Source: Halomontanus rarus (GTDB taxonomy: Archaea; Halobacteriota; Halobacteria; Halobacteriales; Natrialbaceae). Taken from it: a stretch of 64,000 bases of DNA. Numbering within the stretch: position 1 is the stretch's first letter; every line of letters begins with the position of its first letter. The stretch lies in assembly GCF_029338335.1 (NCBI RefSeq), contig NZ_CP119797.1, one strand, 5' to 3'. The notes below the pieces were generated by a model. That model did not search any database. It was not told the origin of the DNA and saw only the letters and a program-made list of their open reading frames with translations. Shown piece by piece: positions 51,750 through 61,030 of this stretch. Position numbers and translations under genes: made by a program.

Positions 51750-53624
51750 TTACTGGGTCTTCGCTCTGAACTCGCCGGTTTTGAGGATGTAGTGGAACGG
51801 CGTGTAGAACGACGATCGTTCCATGATATCGCTGTCGAGCGCAGGGTACTCCCACTCGTCGTTGGTGAACCACGACCGATTCAGATCGTGAGTGATCATG
51901 AACCAGGGGGTGAGATACTCCCACGCCCACGCGTAGTGGTTCGTCCGCTCGACTAGTTTATCCCCGGAGAAGGCGGTCAAATCGTTGAGCGCCTCTTCGG
52001 ACTGGAGAGTGATCGCACCGGGTTCGCCGTCGTGATCGCCGATTTCGGGGAGTTCGATCTCCTCGGGAAGGTTCACGCTCTCGCGGTCCCACCTGAAGGG
52101 GTTGTTGTACATGTTGAACGGTTCCGGAGCCGCCGCGCCGTACCCGTGGCCCGCGATCTCGAAGTCGCTCGTCTCCCAGACGCTGCTCTCGAACGCCGGT
52201 CCTTCCATCGATTCGAGATTGGCGTCGATACCGAACTGCTGCAATTGCGTGGCGACCGTTCGCGCGGCGATCAGATCGGGGCCGCCGGTCGACCCGGTTT
52301 TGATCGCCGGACCGAACCGGTCGCCGTTCGGGAGATACCACTCGCCGCCCTCGTTAGTGTATCCCGCGTCCTCGAGCAACGCGGTGGCCCGTTCGTGATC
52401 CACCGTGTACTCGGTGTACTGGTCCGTATCGAGGTAGTCGTCTACGAATCCGGGCGAAACGCCGGTGTTGTAGGTAACCGGCTCGCGAGTCTCGCTCCCG
52501 ACGTTCTCGACGACCGCCTCCTTGTCGACCACGAACCCGAGGGCGCGACGAACGCGTCGATCGCCGACCTGCTCGCCGTCGAGATTGAACGCGAGCGCGA
52601 AGCCGCCGTACGTTTCGAAGGTCTTGGATTCGACGTAATCGGGGAACTGTCCGACCACGTCGCTCGACGGATTCATGCGGACGTGACCGTCCAGTTCGTC
52701 GCCCATCAACGCCTGCCAGAGCTGCTGTTCTTCCCCGTAGTACGGCCAGACGACCCTCGGGAAATTGATGTCGTCGGCGGCGGGGTGACCCTCGTTCTTG
52801 ACCGCGGTGATCTTGTCGGAGGCCGCCTCGCTGAGGGCGAACGGCCCGTAGGACAGCATGTCTTCCGTGGGAATCGAGTGCTCCGAGAGCTCACCCCTGA
52901 TCTCGCCCATCTCGTCGTCGGAGGAGGCGTCCTCGAACCGCTCGACCCACTCCTCGTACAGCTCCGCCATGCCGTGCGGGAGCGGATTGAACATGTGCTC
53001 GTGCATGACGAAGTTCTCGTTCTGGATGTGATCGGCCAGGTGGAACGTCACCGTCTGCTCGTCCTCCACCGTTACCTCGTTGACGTACTCGGCGGTGGAG
53101 AACTCCATGTCCAGCTCGAGCTGGTAGTTGATGTACACGTCGTTGGCGTCGACCGGTCTCACGACCTCCTCTCCGTCGTGCCAGTGGTAGTCGTCGTTGA
53201 TCGTCACCTCCAGAGCCGGAGCGTCGCTGTCGAGATTCCAGTCTTCGGCGAGCAACCCGACGAACTCGTCTTCGATGGGGTCGTAGACGGCCAGCGGATC
53301 CATCACGTGAGCCTGGATCATCCAGATGTAGTTCGCGAAACTGAATTCGTTCCACTGAACGTCGTTTCCGGGGATACCCAGCGATCCTAGCGTGAGTTCC
53401 GGATCCATCGGCTCGCCGCCGGAGCCGTTTCCACTTTCGTTGCCGTTACCGTTTCCACCTCCGTTACCGTTACCATTCCCATTCCCGTTCCCACCGTTAT
53501 TTTCGTTATCCTGTCCCATGCACCCGGCGAGTCCGGCGATACCCAGCCCACCAGCCGCGCGAAGGAACTGCCGTCGACGCGCAACTACGGACCTGTCTCT
53601 GCCAGTCGATCTGCGATCTCGCAT
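51750..53624 (-). CDS. ABC transporter substrate-binding lipoprotein (SBP family 5)
   Basis: 624 residues. Tat motif RRRQFLRAAGG with lipobox GLAGC places the lipid Cys at residue 35. A low-complexity Asn/Gly linker (about 40-70) holds NES and NGS sequons and tethers the domain to the surface. The binding domain has the family-5 pattern: YDPIEDEFVGLLAEDWNLDS, DDYHWHDGEEVVRPVDANDV, RVRRALGFVVDKEAVVENVG, EDAGYTNEGGEWYLPNGDRF. Family 5 covers peptides, oligosaccharides and nickel; the sugar cluster favours oligosaccharides. It is the first gene of the five-gene importer operon, with a strong TATA box. Confidence 0.93.
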   Translation of the reverse strand: MRDRRSTGRDRSVVARRRQFLRAAGGLGIAGLAGCMGQDNENNGGNGNGNGNGNGGGNGNGNESGNGSGGEPMDPELTLGSLGIPGNDVQWNEFSFANYIWMIQAHVMDPLAVYDPIEDEFVGLLAEDWNLDSDAPALEVTINDDYHWHDGEEVVRPVDANDVYINYQLELDMEFSTAEYVNEVTVEDEQTVTFHLADHIQNENFVMHEHMFNPLPHGMAELYEEWVERFEDASSDDEMGEIRGELSEHSIPTEDMLSYGPFALSEAASDKITAVKNEGHPAADDINFPRVVWPYYGEEQQLWQALMGDELDGHVRMNPSSDVVGQFPDYVESKTFETYGGFALAFNLDGEQVGDRRVRRALGFVVDKEAVVENVGSETREPVTYNTGVSPGFVDDYLDTDQYTEYTVDHERATALLEDAGYTNEGGEWYLPNGDRFGPAIKTGSTGGPDLIAARTVATQLQQFGIDANLESMEGPAFESSVWETSDFEIAGHGYGAAAPEPFNMYNNPFRWDRESVNLPEEIELPEIGDHDGEPGAITLQSEEALNDLTAFSGDKLVERTNHYAWAWEYLTPWFMITHDLNRSWFTNDEWEYPALDSDIMERSSFYTPFHYILKTGEFRAKTQ

Positions 53625-53648
53625 TACACTCTAACAAGGACAGACAAC

Positions 53649-53660
53649 GTATATAATTAT
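53649..53660 (-). promoter_or_regulatory. TATA box of the ABC importer operon
   Basis: ATAATTATATAC on the minus strand, about 30 bases before the ATG at 53624. It is the most A/T-rich core promoter in the window and should drive the whole importer. Confidence 0.6.
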
Positions 53661-54613
53661 TATGGATGTTTAAGTAATCTCGTGAACGACTCGAGACGAG
53701 CCGTCGGATCCGCATACGATCGGGAGCTATTAGCCCTGAACAGCGACGTCTTCGTCGGCTAGGTCGATTCGGCCGGCCGTGCCGACGACTCGACGCGGGG
53801 GACAGTCGAGTACGACTCTCGGTTCGTCTCGGTAGGCACCTTCGCCCGAAAATCAAGGCCGGTCTACCGGCGGAGAGCTGTCCGTATCACGAGGTACGAC
53901 CAACTAACTTAATTATTAATTATCCCAAATGCCGCTGCCATCCCGATTTCCAACCAAATATTGCCTCAATTTCGCTGTTACGACCCAGTTGCTTGGTACC
54001 ACGAACCAGTGTCGTTTCCGGCACAGGTGAACACCTCTCCCGACTGAGTGAATAGGGAAAAGTCGATGAAGAGCGCTTCTATCTCGGTCTTATCGCGAAA
54101 TAGAGGGGATTATTCCGCACTCGAGGCGTTCGTCCTGTCTGAATTTGATGGGGGAAAACGGTGCGATCGACGTAACCGAAAGAAACCCTGAAGAAGTCGT
54201 CTAGTGGTTTTTCGTGGTTACTGACAGGGAGACGCAATCAGCGATTGGGTTATCCCGCCGACGGTCCACAGGCGATTACAATCGTATGGTTGTAAGTGCA
54301 CGTGCTATTGGAACGGTGTCCGGTTCAACCAACGAATTTCGCTCGGAAAATTGCTCCAGCCGTTCGGCGAGAGTGAACAGAAGTAGTCGTGCGGTTTTGT
54401 TTGTTACCGTGTGTCAAGTGACGAGATGTGCGGCTTCACGGGCGTTCCGCGGTGGCTGAGTCCGACGGTACGAACGGACCGTTTCCAGTCAGCAGAAACG
54501 GATCCCGACGGGATCCGCACGAGCTGTCCCGGCTCGGGCCCGCTCCGGCGGGGAAATCTGCACCCCGTTATCGGTACACGATCATTATCAGCAAACGAAA
54601 CCGAAGCGTTCGA
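53661..54613. other. Long A/T-richer intergenic region
   Basis: About 950 bases between the importer promoter and the end of the GH38 gene. It is visibly less GC-rich than its surroundings around 53905-54200 (TTAATTATTAATTATCCC near 53910). No open frame here is convincing and no tRNA is recognised. It could be an old insertion scar. Confidence 0.5.
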
Positions 54614-56254
54614 TTACCGGGCGCAGTCGAGACGGATCGATCGCATCTCCCTCGGCGCGAGTTCGACGGTGACGGTCCCGTCTGCAACCGGGAGCGGCGA
54701 ATCCTCGCCGTCGCCCGTCAGCAATCCGCAGGACTCCGCGCGGGTGATGCGGAGTTCTCCGGAGCCCATCTCCGCAGCGCGCTCGTCGTCGCCGGCGTTG
54801 AGCAGTACGATTTGGATCTCGCCCGACCCGTTTCTGGCATCCGCCCGTTGTCGCTGTGGGCCCGCTTCGGGCGGCGCGACTCGCCCCGTTCGGCCGGCCG
54901 GGCGAACGTGAGTCACCAGCACCGGCGGCGTCGGCAGGTCGAGGAAGGTTCCGGTTCCCTCGAGCGACGCTCCCGTCGGCGGTTCGGCGAGCGGCTGGAC
55001 GAGGGGCGTCGCGTGTTCGGCCTCGAGTCCGACCCGGTGGGACCGGGCCTCGTCGAATTCACCGTCGTGCGGCCGAAGGTGGTATCGCGCACGCACCGTT
55101 CCGGGTTGGTGCGCTCGGAAGTTCGTGTTGTAGAAGTTCGTCGTCGTCCAGCCGAGAAGCGTCGCTCGCTCGAGTTCGAACGTCTGCCGGTGATCGCCGA
55201 AGTGGAACTCGCCGAACTGGACCATCGGGTTGAGCGGACAGCCGACCGTCACCCCGCGATCGGCGTTAGACAGTTCCGCCCACCGCTGGACCGTATAGTA
55301 GTCGTGGCAGCTGCCGGACAACTGGTCCCTGCCGGGGCGGATCGCCTGCTGGCCGACGTCGACGTGCGCTACGGGGTCCGGAATGTCGAACGGGAACGCG
55401 AGGTACGTCGACGCGGGATGGGTGTCGCGTCCCATCTCCCACGACGCGTCGACGACGATCCCCTCGTTTCCGTTCGGGACCCGATAGCGGACGTCGACGA
55501 GACCCGGGAGGTGCGGAACCGACAACCGCTGTCGAACCTCGACTCCGAGCGGCGTTCGATAGACGCGGTGACTCTCGACCGACGTCGGCCGCACCCGCGT
55601 CGCGTTCCAGTCCCGCTGGTACCCGTACTCCCACGCCGGGGTCGATCGGTTCTCGGACTCGGACAGTTCCGCTTCGACGAGTTCCGGCGCGGCGTTCCAC
55701 AGTCCACCGGGGTTGTCCTCCCTCGCCGACGGCGCTCTGAACAGACGGTCGCGGAGAGCGTGGCTCTCGCCGTCGGTCTCCGCGAGCCGCTCGAGGACGA
55801 ACTCGCCGAGCGCGTGCGGCGACCCCCGGTCGACCCACTGGCAGTCGAGATTCGCGTCGTCCCACCGACGAATTCCGCCGGTGTCGCGATCGAACTCGAG
55901 TTCGTACCGATCGGTCGCGACTGTCGCCCGCTCGGTGTAGGGCCAGTCCTCGACGGGCACGAGGTCGCCGACGGGGCGGACGGCGTAGCCGTACCCCGGA
56001 ACCTCCGTCGGCGGGAGCACGAACTCCTCGGCGTTGATCTCCCTGTCCTGCCAGTGGCGAGCGGAGAGGTCGTCAGCCGGATCGCCCCGGGCGGAGACCG
56101 CGTACTTCGAGACGGGTCCCGAGACCTCTCGCGACCACGGGAGCGGATTCACGACCAGCACGCTCGAGTAGTCCGCATCGAACTCGGTCTCAGTCAACGG
56201 CACCGCCCTCCGTTCCCGGCCGAACGCGTCGAGCGAGTTCGGCGACGGCGTCAC
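54614..56254 (-). pseudogene. GH38-type alpha-mannosidase, C-terminal half (frameshifted)
   Basis: This frame continues the GH38 protein encoded just upstream. Native sequence resumes as RAVPLTETEFDADYSSVLVV, NPLPWSREVSGPVSKY, then the beta-sandwich domains of GH38 C-termini (GYGYAVRPVGDLVPVEDWPY, NEGIVVDASWEMGRDTHPAS, LSGSCHDYYTVQRWAELSNA, GVTVGCPLNPMVQFGEFHFG). The ATG at 56254 lies inside sequence that belongs to the other frame, so it is not a natural start. One extra base (or two lost) between about 56190 and 56254 would account for the break. Confidence 0.8.
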
Positions 56255-57452
56255 GCCGTTGGAGCGTGCTCAGACTTCGGGCCTCGTAGGCCTCGTTCGC
56301 CTTGTGGTTCCACTGCGCTCGCGTGTCATCGTCTTCGGGGTGTTCCACCGAGACGTCCGCACCCCACGTGTGCTCGTCGTAGAAGGCGAGCGACCACCAC
56401 GCCTCGCCCCGCTGGTCGGGCCGCGACCGCCTGCTCGGAGGTCGATCTCCCGCGTCCGCCCCGAGGCCGGTGAGCGCGGCCTCGACCGCGTCCGCCGTCA
56501 CCAGTCGACGGCGGCTCTCTCGGTTGATCGCCGTCTCCCGGGCGCTCGTTATCGTGCCGAAGTTCCAGAAGTCGGTCCAGTCGCCACGGTGAACGGGAAG
56601 TTTCTCTTCGTGGTCGTCGACGGCGTCCCACCACTCGGCGGGCGTCGCGATCCGGAGGCGAGGGAGGTTCTCGTCGTCTTCGTCGCCGTCCGCGAGCGAC
56701 TCGTTCCACTCGCGGACGAACTCGGGAAGCCGTTCCAGTGGCGGGTTGTTGTCGAAGAACGGGTGCGTCGTCTGGATCAGCAGGATCGGGAGCGGGTAGT
56801 CGATCGACTCGAGGTAATTCCGAACCCGAGGCCACCACCGTCCCCGGAGTTCGTCGATATCGCGTCCGATGCCGAGGTTGTAGCCGCCGCCGTACTGGAA
56901 CCCGCTGTAGGTCGGCAGGGTGCGTCCGCTGGGTCCCTCCCAGCGGAACGCGAGCGGACGCTCGAGCGGGGCCCGACCCCAGTGTCGATTGATGGCCATC
57001 GAGAATCCCTCGATGCCGGCGTCGAGCAGTCGGTCGACCAGCGGCCAGTTGTGCCCGTTCACGTCGCCGTTCATCGCCGTCCGAACGTCGAACCCGTACT
57101 CCTCGCGGAGGCGGGCGATCGGTCGGAGCGTCTCGACGAACTCGGTCTGATCGTACAGCGGCGTCAGGTTTCCGAGCATCCCGGTCACCTCGATCCGACC
57201 CTGCTCCTCGAGCGAAACGAAGCGCTCGAGCTGTCGCTCGGACGCGGTCTCGAGCCATCTGAGCAGGGGCCCCGTCGTCTCGACGGTCCACTCGAAGCTC
57301 TCTGGCGCGTTCTTCGATTCGTCTCGTTCGGCCAGTTCGATCGCCCTGTCGATGAACCGCCGCTGGAGTTCCCAGACGGTCGGTTGATCGTGGGTGTATC
57401 CGATGTCGGTGTGACTGTGGTGGACCACGTACACCTCTTCGATAGTACTCAT
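56190..57452 (-). pseudogene. GH38-type alpha-mannosidase, N-terminal half (frameshifted)
   Basis: 420 codons with the GH38 catalytic layout: VYVVHHSHTDIGYTHDQPTV (metal His and Asp) at the start, TGMLGNLTPLYDQTEF near 88, VRTAMNGDVNGHNWPLVDRL near 122-141 with the nucleophile Asp, LLIQTTHPFFDNNPPLERL near 225 and AWWSLAFYDEHTWGADVSVE near 350 (metal His). It ends in the helical middle domain (SLSTLQRRDAVAELARRVR). GH38 enzymes are normally one chain of 800-1,000 residues with retaining alpha-mannosidase activity. The start is set by a TATA box at 57484. The catalytic domain is complete but the chain stops before the beta-domains. Confidence 0.82.
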
Positions 57453-57483
57453 GGCAATCTTCGTTTCGATCTATCCGCCGCGG

Positions 57484-57492
57484 CATATATAC
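57484..57492 (-). promoter_or_regulatory. TATA box of the GH38-type gene
   Basis: CGTATATATG on the minus strand, about 35 bases before the ATG at 57452. Confidence 0.55.
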
Positions 57493-57656
57493 GTTCGCGC
57501 CGCTCGCCGGTGGACCCGAGGCTCGATAGTCCGCCGTCGAGTTCGGTATTCCGACTGACGCGAGGACGAACCAGCGGAGGTTTTACGGACGAACCATCGG
57601 GGACGAGTGAGAACGGTGGTCGATTCGACAGCTTCGTCGGAACTCCGGTCGAACAG

Positions 57657-57668
57657 AAATTTTTATCG
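57657..57668 (+). promoter_or_regulatory. TATA box of the Gfo/Idh/MocA gene
   Basis: AAATTTTTATCG, centred about 32 bases before the ATG at 57695, which it supports as start over the upstream codon at 57677. Confidence 0.55.
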
Positions 57669-57694
57669 GTACGAGTGTGGAACGCCTACTGGAA

Positions 57695-58711
57695 ATGGTC
57701 GACACAGACGAGCCAGTACTACGAGTCGGCGTTATCGGCATGGGATTCCTCGGAAAAGTAACGGGACGCGAACTCGGCCGGACCGAGCGCGGCGAACTCG
57801 CGGCGATCACGGACATCAGCGACGAAAACCTGCAGGCGGCGGCCGAAGAATTCGACGTCCCGGAGGAGAATCAGTACGCCGACTACGAGGAGATGATTGC
57901 GAACGAGAACCTCGACGCCATCGCGGTGACGACGCCTCACGGCCTCCACGCCGAGCAACTTCTGACCGGACTCGACAACGGGCTGCACGTGCTCTGTGAG
58001 AAACCGTTATGTACGAACCTCGAGGACGCCTACGAGATCGTCGAGCGCACCGAGCGGAGCGATCGGACGGTCATGCTCGGTTACCAGCGACACCTCGCGT
58101 CGGCGTTCATCGAGGCGCGGGAGTACTGGCACGAGGACGGGCGGGAGTCACCGGATTTCGTCACCGCGGAGGTCACACAGGACTGGATCGACGCGGTAGA
58201 AGGATCCTGGAAGGCCGATCCGGACCTGAGCGGCGGCGGACAGCTCTACGACACCGGAAGCCACCTCGTCGACTCCGTGCTCTGGATGACCGGCCTCACG
58301 CCGACGTCCGTCTCGGCGGACATGATCTTCCACGACGAGGCCGAACGCGTCGACACGCAGGCGACCCTGACCGTCCAGTTCGAGGAGGACGCGGTCGCGT
58401 CGATCGCCGTCTCGGGCGACGCACCTCGCGTCGACGAACACATCCGTATCTGGGGCGAGGACGGCGCGACCTGTATCGACGGTCGCGAGTGGAACCCCCG
58501 ACGGTACCGCGAAATCGACCGCGAGGGAACCATCGTCGATCCGAACGTCTCGCCGGGCTCCGTGCAGCCGAAAACCGAGGCGTTCATCGAGTCGATTCGC
58601 GAGGGCACCGAACCGCCGGCGACCGTCTACGACGGGCTGTACGCGACGGCGCTGACCGAAGCGGCCTACGAAGCCGCGTGGACCGGCGAGCGCGTCGACA
58701 TAGACCTGTAA
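57695..58711 (+). CDS. Gfo/Idh/MocA family dehydrogenase
   Basis: 338 residues. The Rossmann start is VLRVGVIGMGFLGKVTGREL; the family motif is GLHVLCEKPLCTNLEDAYEI near 92-111 (catalytic Lys in EKP) and the substrate domain has LSGGGQLYDTGSHLVDSVLW near 181-200 with its His. It resembles the protein at 58734 in the GGGQLYDxGSHLxD segment, so the two are paralogues and convergent neighbours. The family acts on sugars, inositols and derived acids with NAD(P). The start at 57695 gives a leaderless transcript. Confidence 0.9.
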   Translation: MVDTDEPVLRVGVIGMGFLGKVTGRELGRTERGELAAITDISDENLQAAAEEFDVPEENQYADYEEMIANENLDAIAVTTPHGLHAEQLLTGLDNGLHVLCEKPLCTNLEDAYEIVERTERSDRTVMLGYQRHLASAFIEAREYWHEDGRESPDFVTAEVTQDWIDAVEGSWKADPDLSGGGQLYDTGSHLVDSVLWMTGLTPTSVSADMIFHDEAERVDTQATLTVQFEEDAVASIAVSGDAPRVDEHIRIWGEDGATCIDGREWNPRRYREIDREGTIVDPNVSPGSVQPKTEAFIESIREGTEPPATVYDGLYATALTEAAYEAAWTGERVDIDL

Positions 58712-58733
58712 GCGGTCAGAAAGAGCGACCCGA

Positions 58734-59816
58734 TCAGTCTTCGGCGGTCTCGACGGCCGTTCTCGTCGATCGAGCACTCGCCTCCTCGAGCAACTCGTCG
58801 ACGTCGACGACTCGCTCGGTCTCGTCGGCCCGGTAGGCGGCCTCGGTGAGCGCGACGACCCCCAAGCCGACCTCGCCGGGGACCGCCGGCTCGGCCGTTC
58901 CGCGAACGCTGTCGACGAAATTCTCGAGTTTCGCCGTGAAGAGCGTCTCAAATTCCGTTCCCTCGTCGATCTCGGTCGCGTAGCTCGTTCGGTTCGTACC
59001 GCCCTTCTCGACGACCGTGACGCGGCCGTCGCGGTACTCGAGTCGACCCTCCGTGCCCCAGATCACGATCCCCTCCGAGGTGTCCGGGCTGCTCGGGCCG
59101 TCGCCGCAGATGCCGATGCTCGCCGTGATCGGCGCGCCGTCGCGTTCGAGGGTCGCCGACAGCGCGCTGTTGATATCGACGTCGGTATCGCGATAGTCCA
59201 TCAACGCCGCCACGCGTTTGGGCTCCGCGTCCAGTACCCACAGGAGCGCATCCAGGAGGTGCGACCCCGAGTCGTAGAGCTGGCCGCCGCCGGAGAGCGC
59301 CGGATCGATCCGCCACGAGGAACCGTCCTCGAGCTGGGGCGCGATCCAGTCCTGACCGAGGAAACAGTTGGCCGAGTGAACCTCGCCGATTCGACCGCCG
59401 TCGACGATCCGTTTGACCTCCCTGAATCCCGGATGGAAGTGTCGCTGATAGCCGACCTGCAACACGAGCTCTCGGTCGGCGGCGCGCTCGCAGACGTCGA
59501 CGGCGGCCTCGAGTCCGACCACCATCGGTTTCTCGACGAAGACGTGCAGGCCCGCCTCGAAGCAGGCCACGATGTGTTCGTGGTGGAGCGTGTGCGGGGT
59601 GATGATGATCGCCGCGTCCGCCTCGTCGCCGCGAGCCTCGAGGAGGTCCGCGACGCCTTCGTAGGTCGGCGCGCCGAACTCCTCTTCGACCCGCCGGCGG
59701 GCGTCGGGGTCGATATCCGCTCCACCGACGAGTTCGACGTCCTCGAGTCCGACGCAGTACTTCAGTTCGACGTGCGCGATACCACCGAGTCCGATACCGA
59801 GTAACTTGACTGTCAC
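58734..59816 (-). CDS. Gfo/Idh/MocA family dehydrogenase
   Basis: 360 residues. N-terminus MTVKLLGIGLGGIAHVELKY, with GLHVFVEKPMVVGLEAAVDV near 88-107 and LSGGGQLYDSGSHLLDALLW near 176-195. Residues EKP and the His of GSH are intact. Paralogue of the convergent gene ending at 58711. It is the last gene of a minus-strand run (62591 down to 58734: isomerase, creatininase-like, unknown, dehydrogenase), with gaps of about 100 bases and its own TATA-like CACTATTAAG near 59838, so it may also be transcribed alone. Confidence 0.9.
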   Translation of the reverse strand: MTVKLLGIGLGGIAHVELKYCVGLEDVELVGGADIDPDARRRVEEEFGAPTYEGVADLLEARGDEADAAIIITPHTLHHEHIVACFEAGLHVFVEKPMVVGLEAAVDVCERAADRELVLQVGYQRHFHPGFREVKRIVDGGRIGEVHSANCFLGQDWIAPQLEDGSSWRIDPALSGGGQLYDSGSHLLDALLWVLDAEPKRVAALMDYRDTDVDINSALSATLERDGAPITASIGICGDGPSSPDTSEGIVIWGTEGRLEYRDGRVTVVEKGGTNRTSYATEIDEGTEFETLFTAKLENFVDSVRGTAEPAVPGEVGLGVVALTEAAYRADETERVVDVDELLEEASARSTRTAVETAED

Positions 59817-59837
59817 ACGCTGGGAACAGTAAGTTTG

Positions 59838-59849
59838 GCTTAATAGTGT
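59838..59849 (-). promoter_or_regulatory. TATA box of the 58734 dehydrogenase
   Basis: ACACTATTAAGC on the minus strand, about 27 bases before the ATG at 59816. It shares an 11-base core with the promoter at 44575. Confidence 0.55.
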
Positions 59850-59930
59850 ACCTAAACCGGAAACTATTTCCTGAAGACGTGGGGCAGGGCCTCGTCACCG
59901 AAAGCGACGAATTCGAACCGGAACGGCCCG

Positions 59931-60932
59931 CTACGTCTCGGGCAACGCGTCGAGGTAGGTCTCCCAGACCCGCATCGGGTCCTCCGAGGAGATCGAGGAG
60001 ATGCTCCGACAGCCGTCGTAGCCCCACACGAAGACGCTGTCCACTCCCGATTCGACCGCGGTTCGCGTCGCCGTTCGAACCGCCTCGTAACTCTCGGGGT
60101 CGTCGTCCAGGCCGAACCCCTGGATCCAGAGCTGGCTCTCGAGATCGTGCGTCTCGGCCAGCGACCCGATCCGGTCGGCGGAATCGCGGACGAACTCCTC
60201 GACGGACTCGTTGGGAAACAGTTCCCAGTACGGGTCGGTCGCGAAGACGTCCACGTGCTCGCGTTCGGCGAGTCGCTCCCAGTTCGCGATGCCGTGATCG
60301 GCGTCGGAGACGGGCACGAGACAGACGGCGTTGTCGACGCCCGCGTCGTGGCCGATCGCCATCAGCTCGTCGAGGAACTCGAGGAGCGAGTCCTCGCGGA
60401 ACTGTTCGACCGATTCGTCCTCGACGCTCGGCATCACCCGGTCGTACCGTTCCTCGTAGCGCTCCTTGCAGTGCTCGCAGCGACAGACCCACCCGTCGTC
60501 GGGGAGGTCGTCACCGAACCAGTCGGGGACGAACCAGTGGGGTTCGTCCCAGAAGAGCACGTCCGGACCGAGGTCGACCGCGTCCCGGGTCCACTCGCGC
60601 ATGAACGAGCGGAACGTCGGATCGTTGAAACAGGCGCCGTAGACGCGCTCGCCGGTGACGGTTCGCTGCCTCGACTCGGGGTGTTTCGCGAGGAATCTGG
60701 AGAAGGTCTCGCCGCCGAAGACCTTGCCGACGCCCCACGGGTTGACGTAGACGGTGAACCCCCGATCGGCGCTTTCCTCGACGATCTCGGCCATCGTGTC
60801 GCCGTAGAAGTGTTGATCCTGCTCGCTGAACGTGTGTACGATCGCGTTCAAGCCCTCGTCCCGGAACCGGTCGAGGTCCTCCGTCACGTGATCGACGTCG
60901 CGGACGCCGAAGTAGCTCGTTCCTCGTTCCAT
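59931..60932 (-). CDS. Putative TIM-barrel sugar-acting protein, unrecognised family
   Basis: 333 residues from ATG 60932 (an upstream ATG at 60962 is too near the TATA box). It reads like a barrel: TSYFGVRDVDHVTEDLDRFR, LNAIVHTFSEQDQHFYGDTM, GFTVYVNPWGVGKVFGGETF, LGPDVLFWDEPHWFVPDWF near 133-151 (acidic Asp-Glu at a strand end), VCRCEHCKERYEERYDRV near 165 (a C-x-C-x2-C knuckle), and DVFATDPYWELFPNESVEEF. WDEPHW is a plausible catalytic acid site as in glycoside-hydrolase-like barrels. I do not recognise the family; sugar hydrolysis is inference from the setting. Confidence 0.72.
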   Translation of the reverse strand: MERGTSYFGVRDVDHVTEDLDRFRDEGLNAIVHTFSEQDQHFYGDTMAEIVEESADRGFTVYVNPWGVGKVFGGETFSRFLAKHPESRQRTVTGERVYGACFNDPTFRSFMREWTRDAVDLGPDVLFWDEPHWFVPDWFGDDLPDDGWVCRCEHCKERYEERYDRVMPSVEDESVEQFREDSLLEFLDELMAIGHDAGVDNAVCLVPVSDADHGIANWERLAEREHVDVFATDPYWELFPNESVEEFVRDSADRIGSLAETHDLESQLWIQGFGLDDDPESYEAVRTATRTAVESGVDSVFVWGYDGCRSISSISSEDPMRVWETYLDALPET

Positions 60933-60960
60933 GTCGCGCCTCGAACGACGGACCGAACGC

Positions 60961-60970
60961 ACTTATACGT
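60961..60970 (-). promoter_or_regulatory. TATA box of the 59931 gene
   Basis: ACGTATAAGT on the minus strand, about 30 bases before the ATG at 60932. It rules out the upstream ATG at 60962. Confidence 0.55.
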
Positions 60971-61030
60971 ATTCGCGGGAGACGGCTCCCTCGGACCTGC
61001 TCTCGAGGGAGTTCGTTACGGCCCGTCGCA

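Noticed and set aside
54214..54459. 81-codon frame in the A/T-richer gap
   Set aside because: Low-complexity Arg/Ser sequence and no promoter; not a credible gene.
54428..56473. 681-codon plus-strand frame antisense to the GH38 halves
   Set aside because: Val/Arg-rich antisense noise; the minus strand has conserved GH38 sequence.
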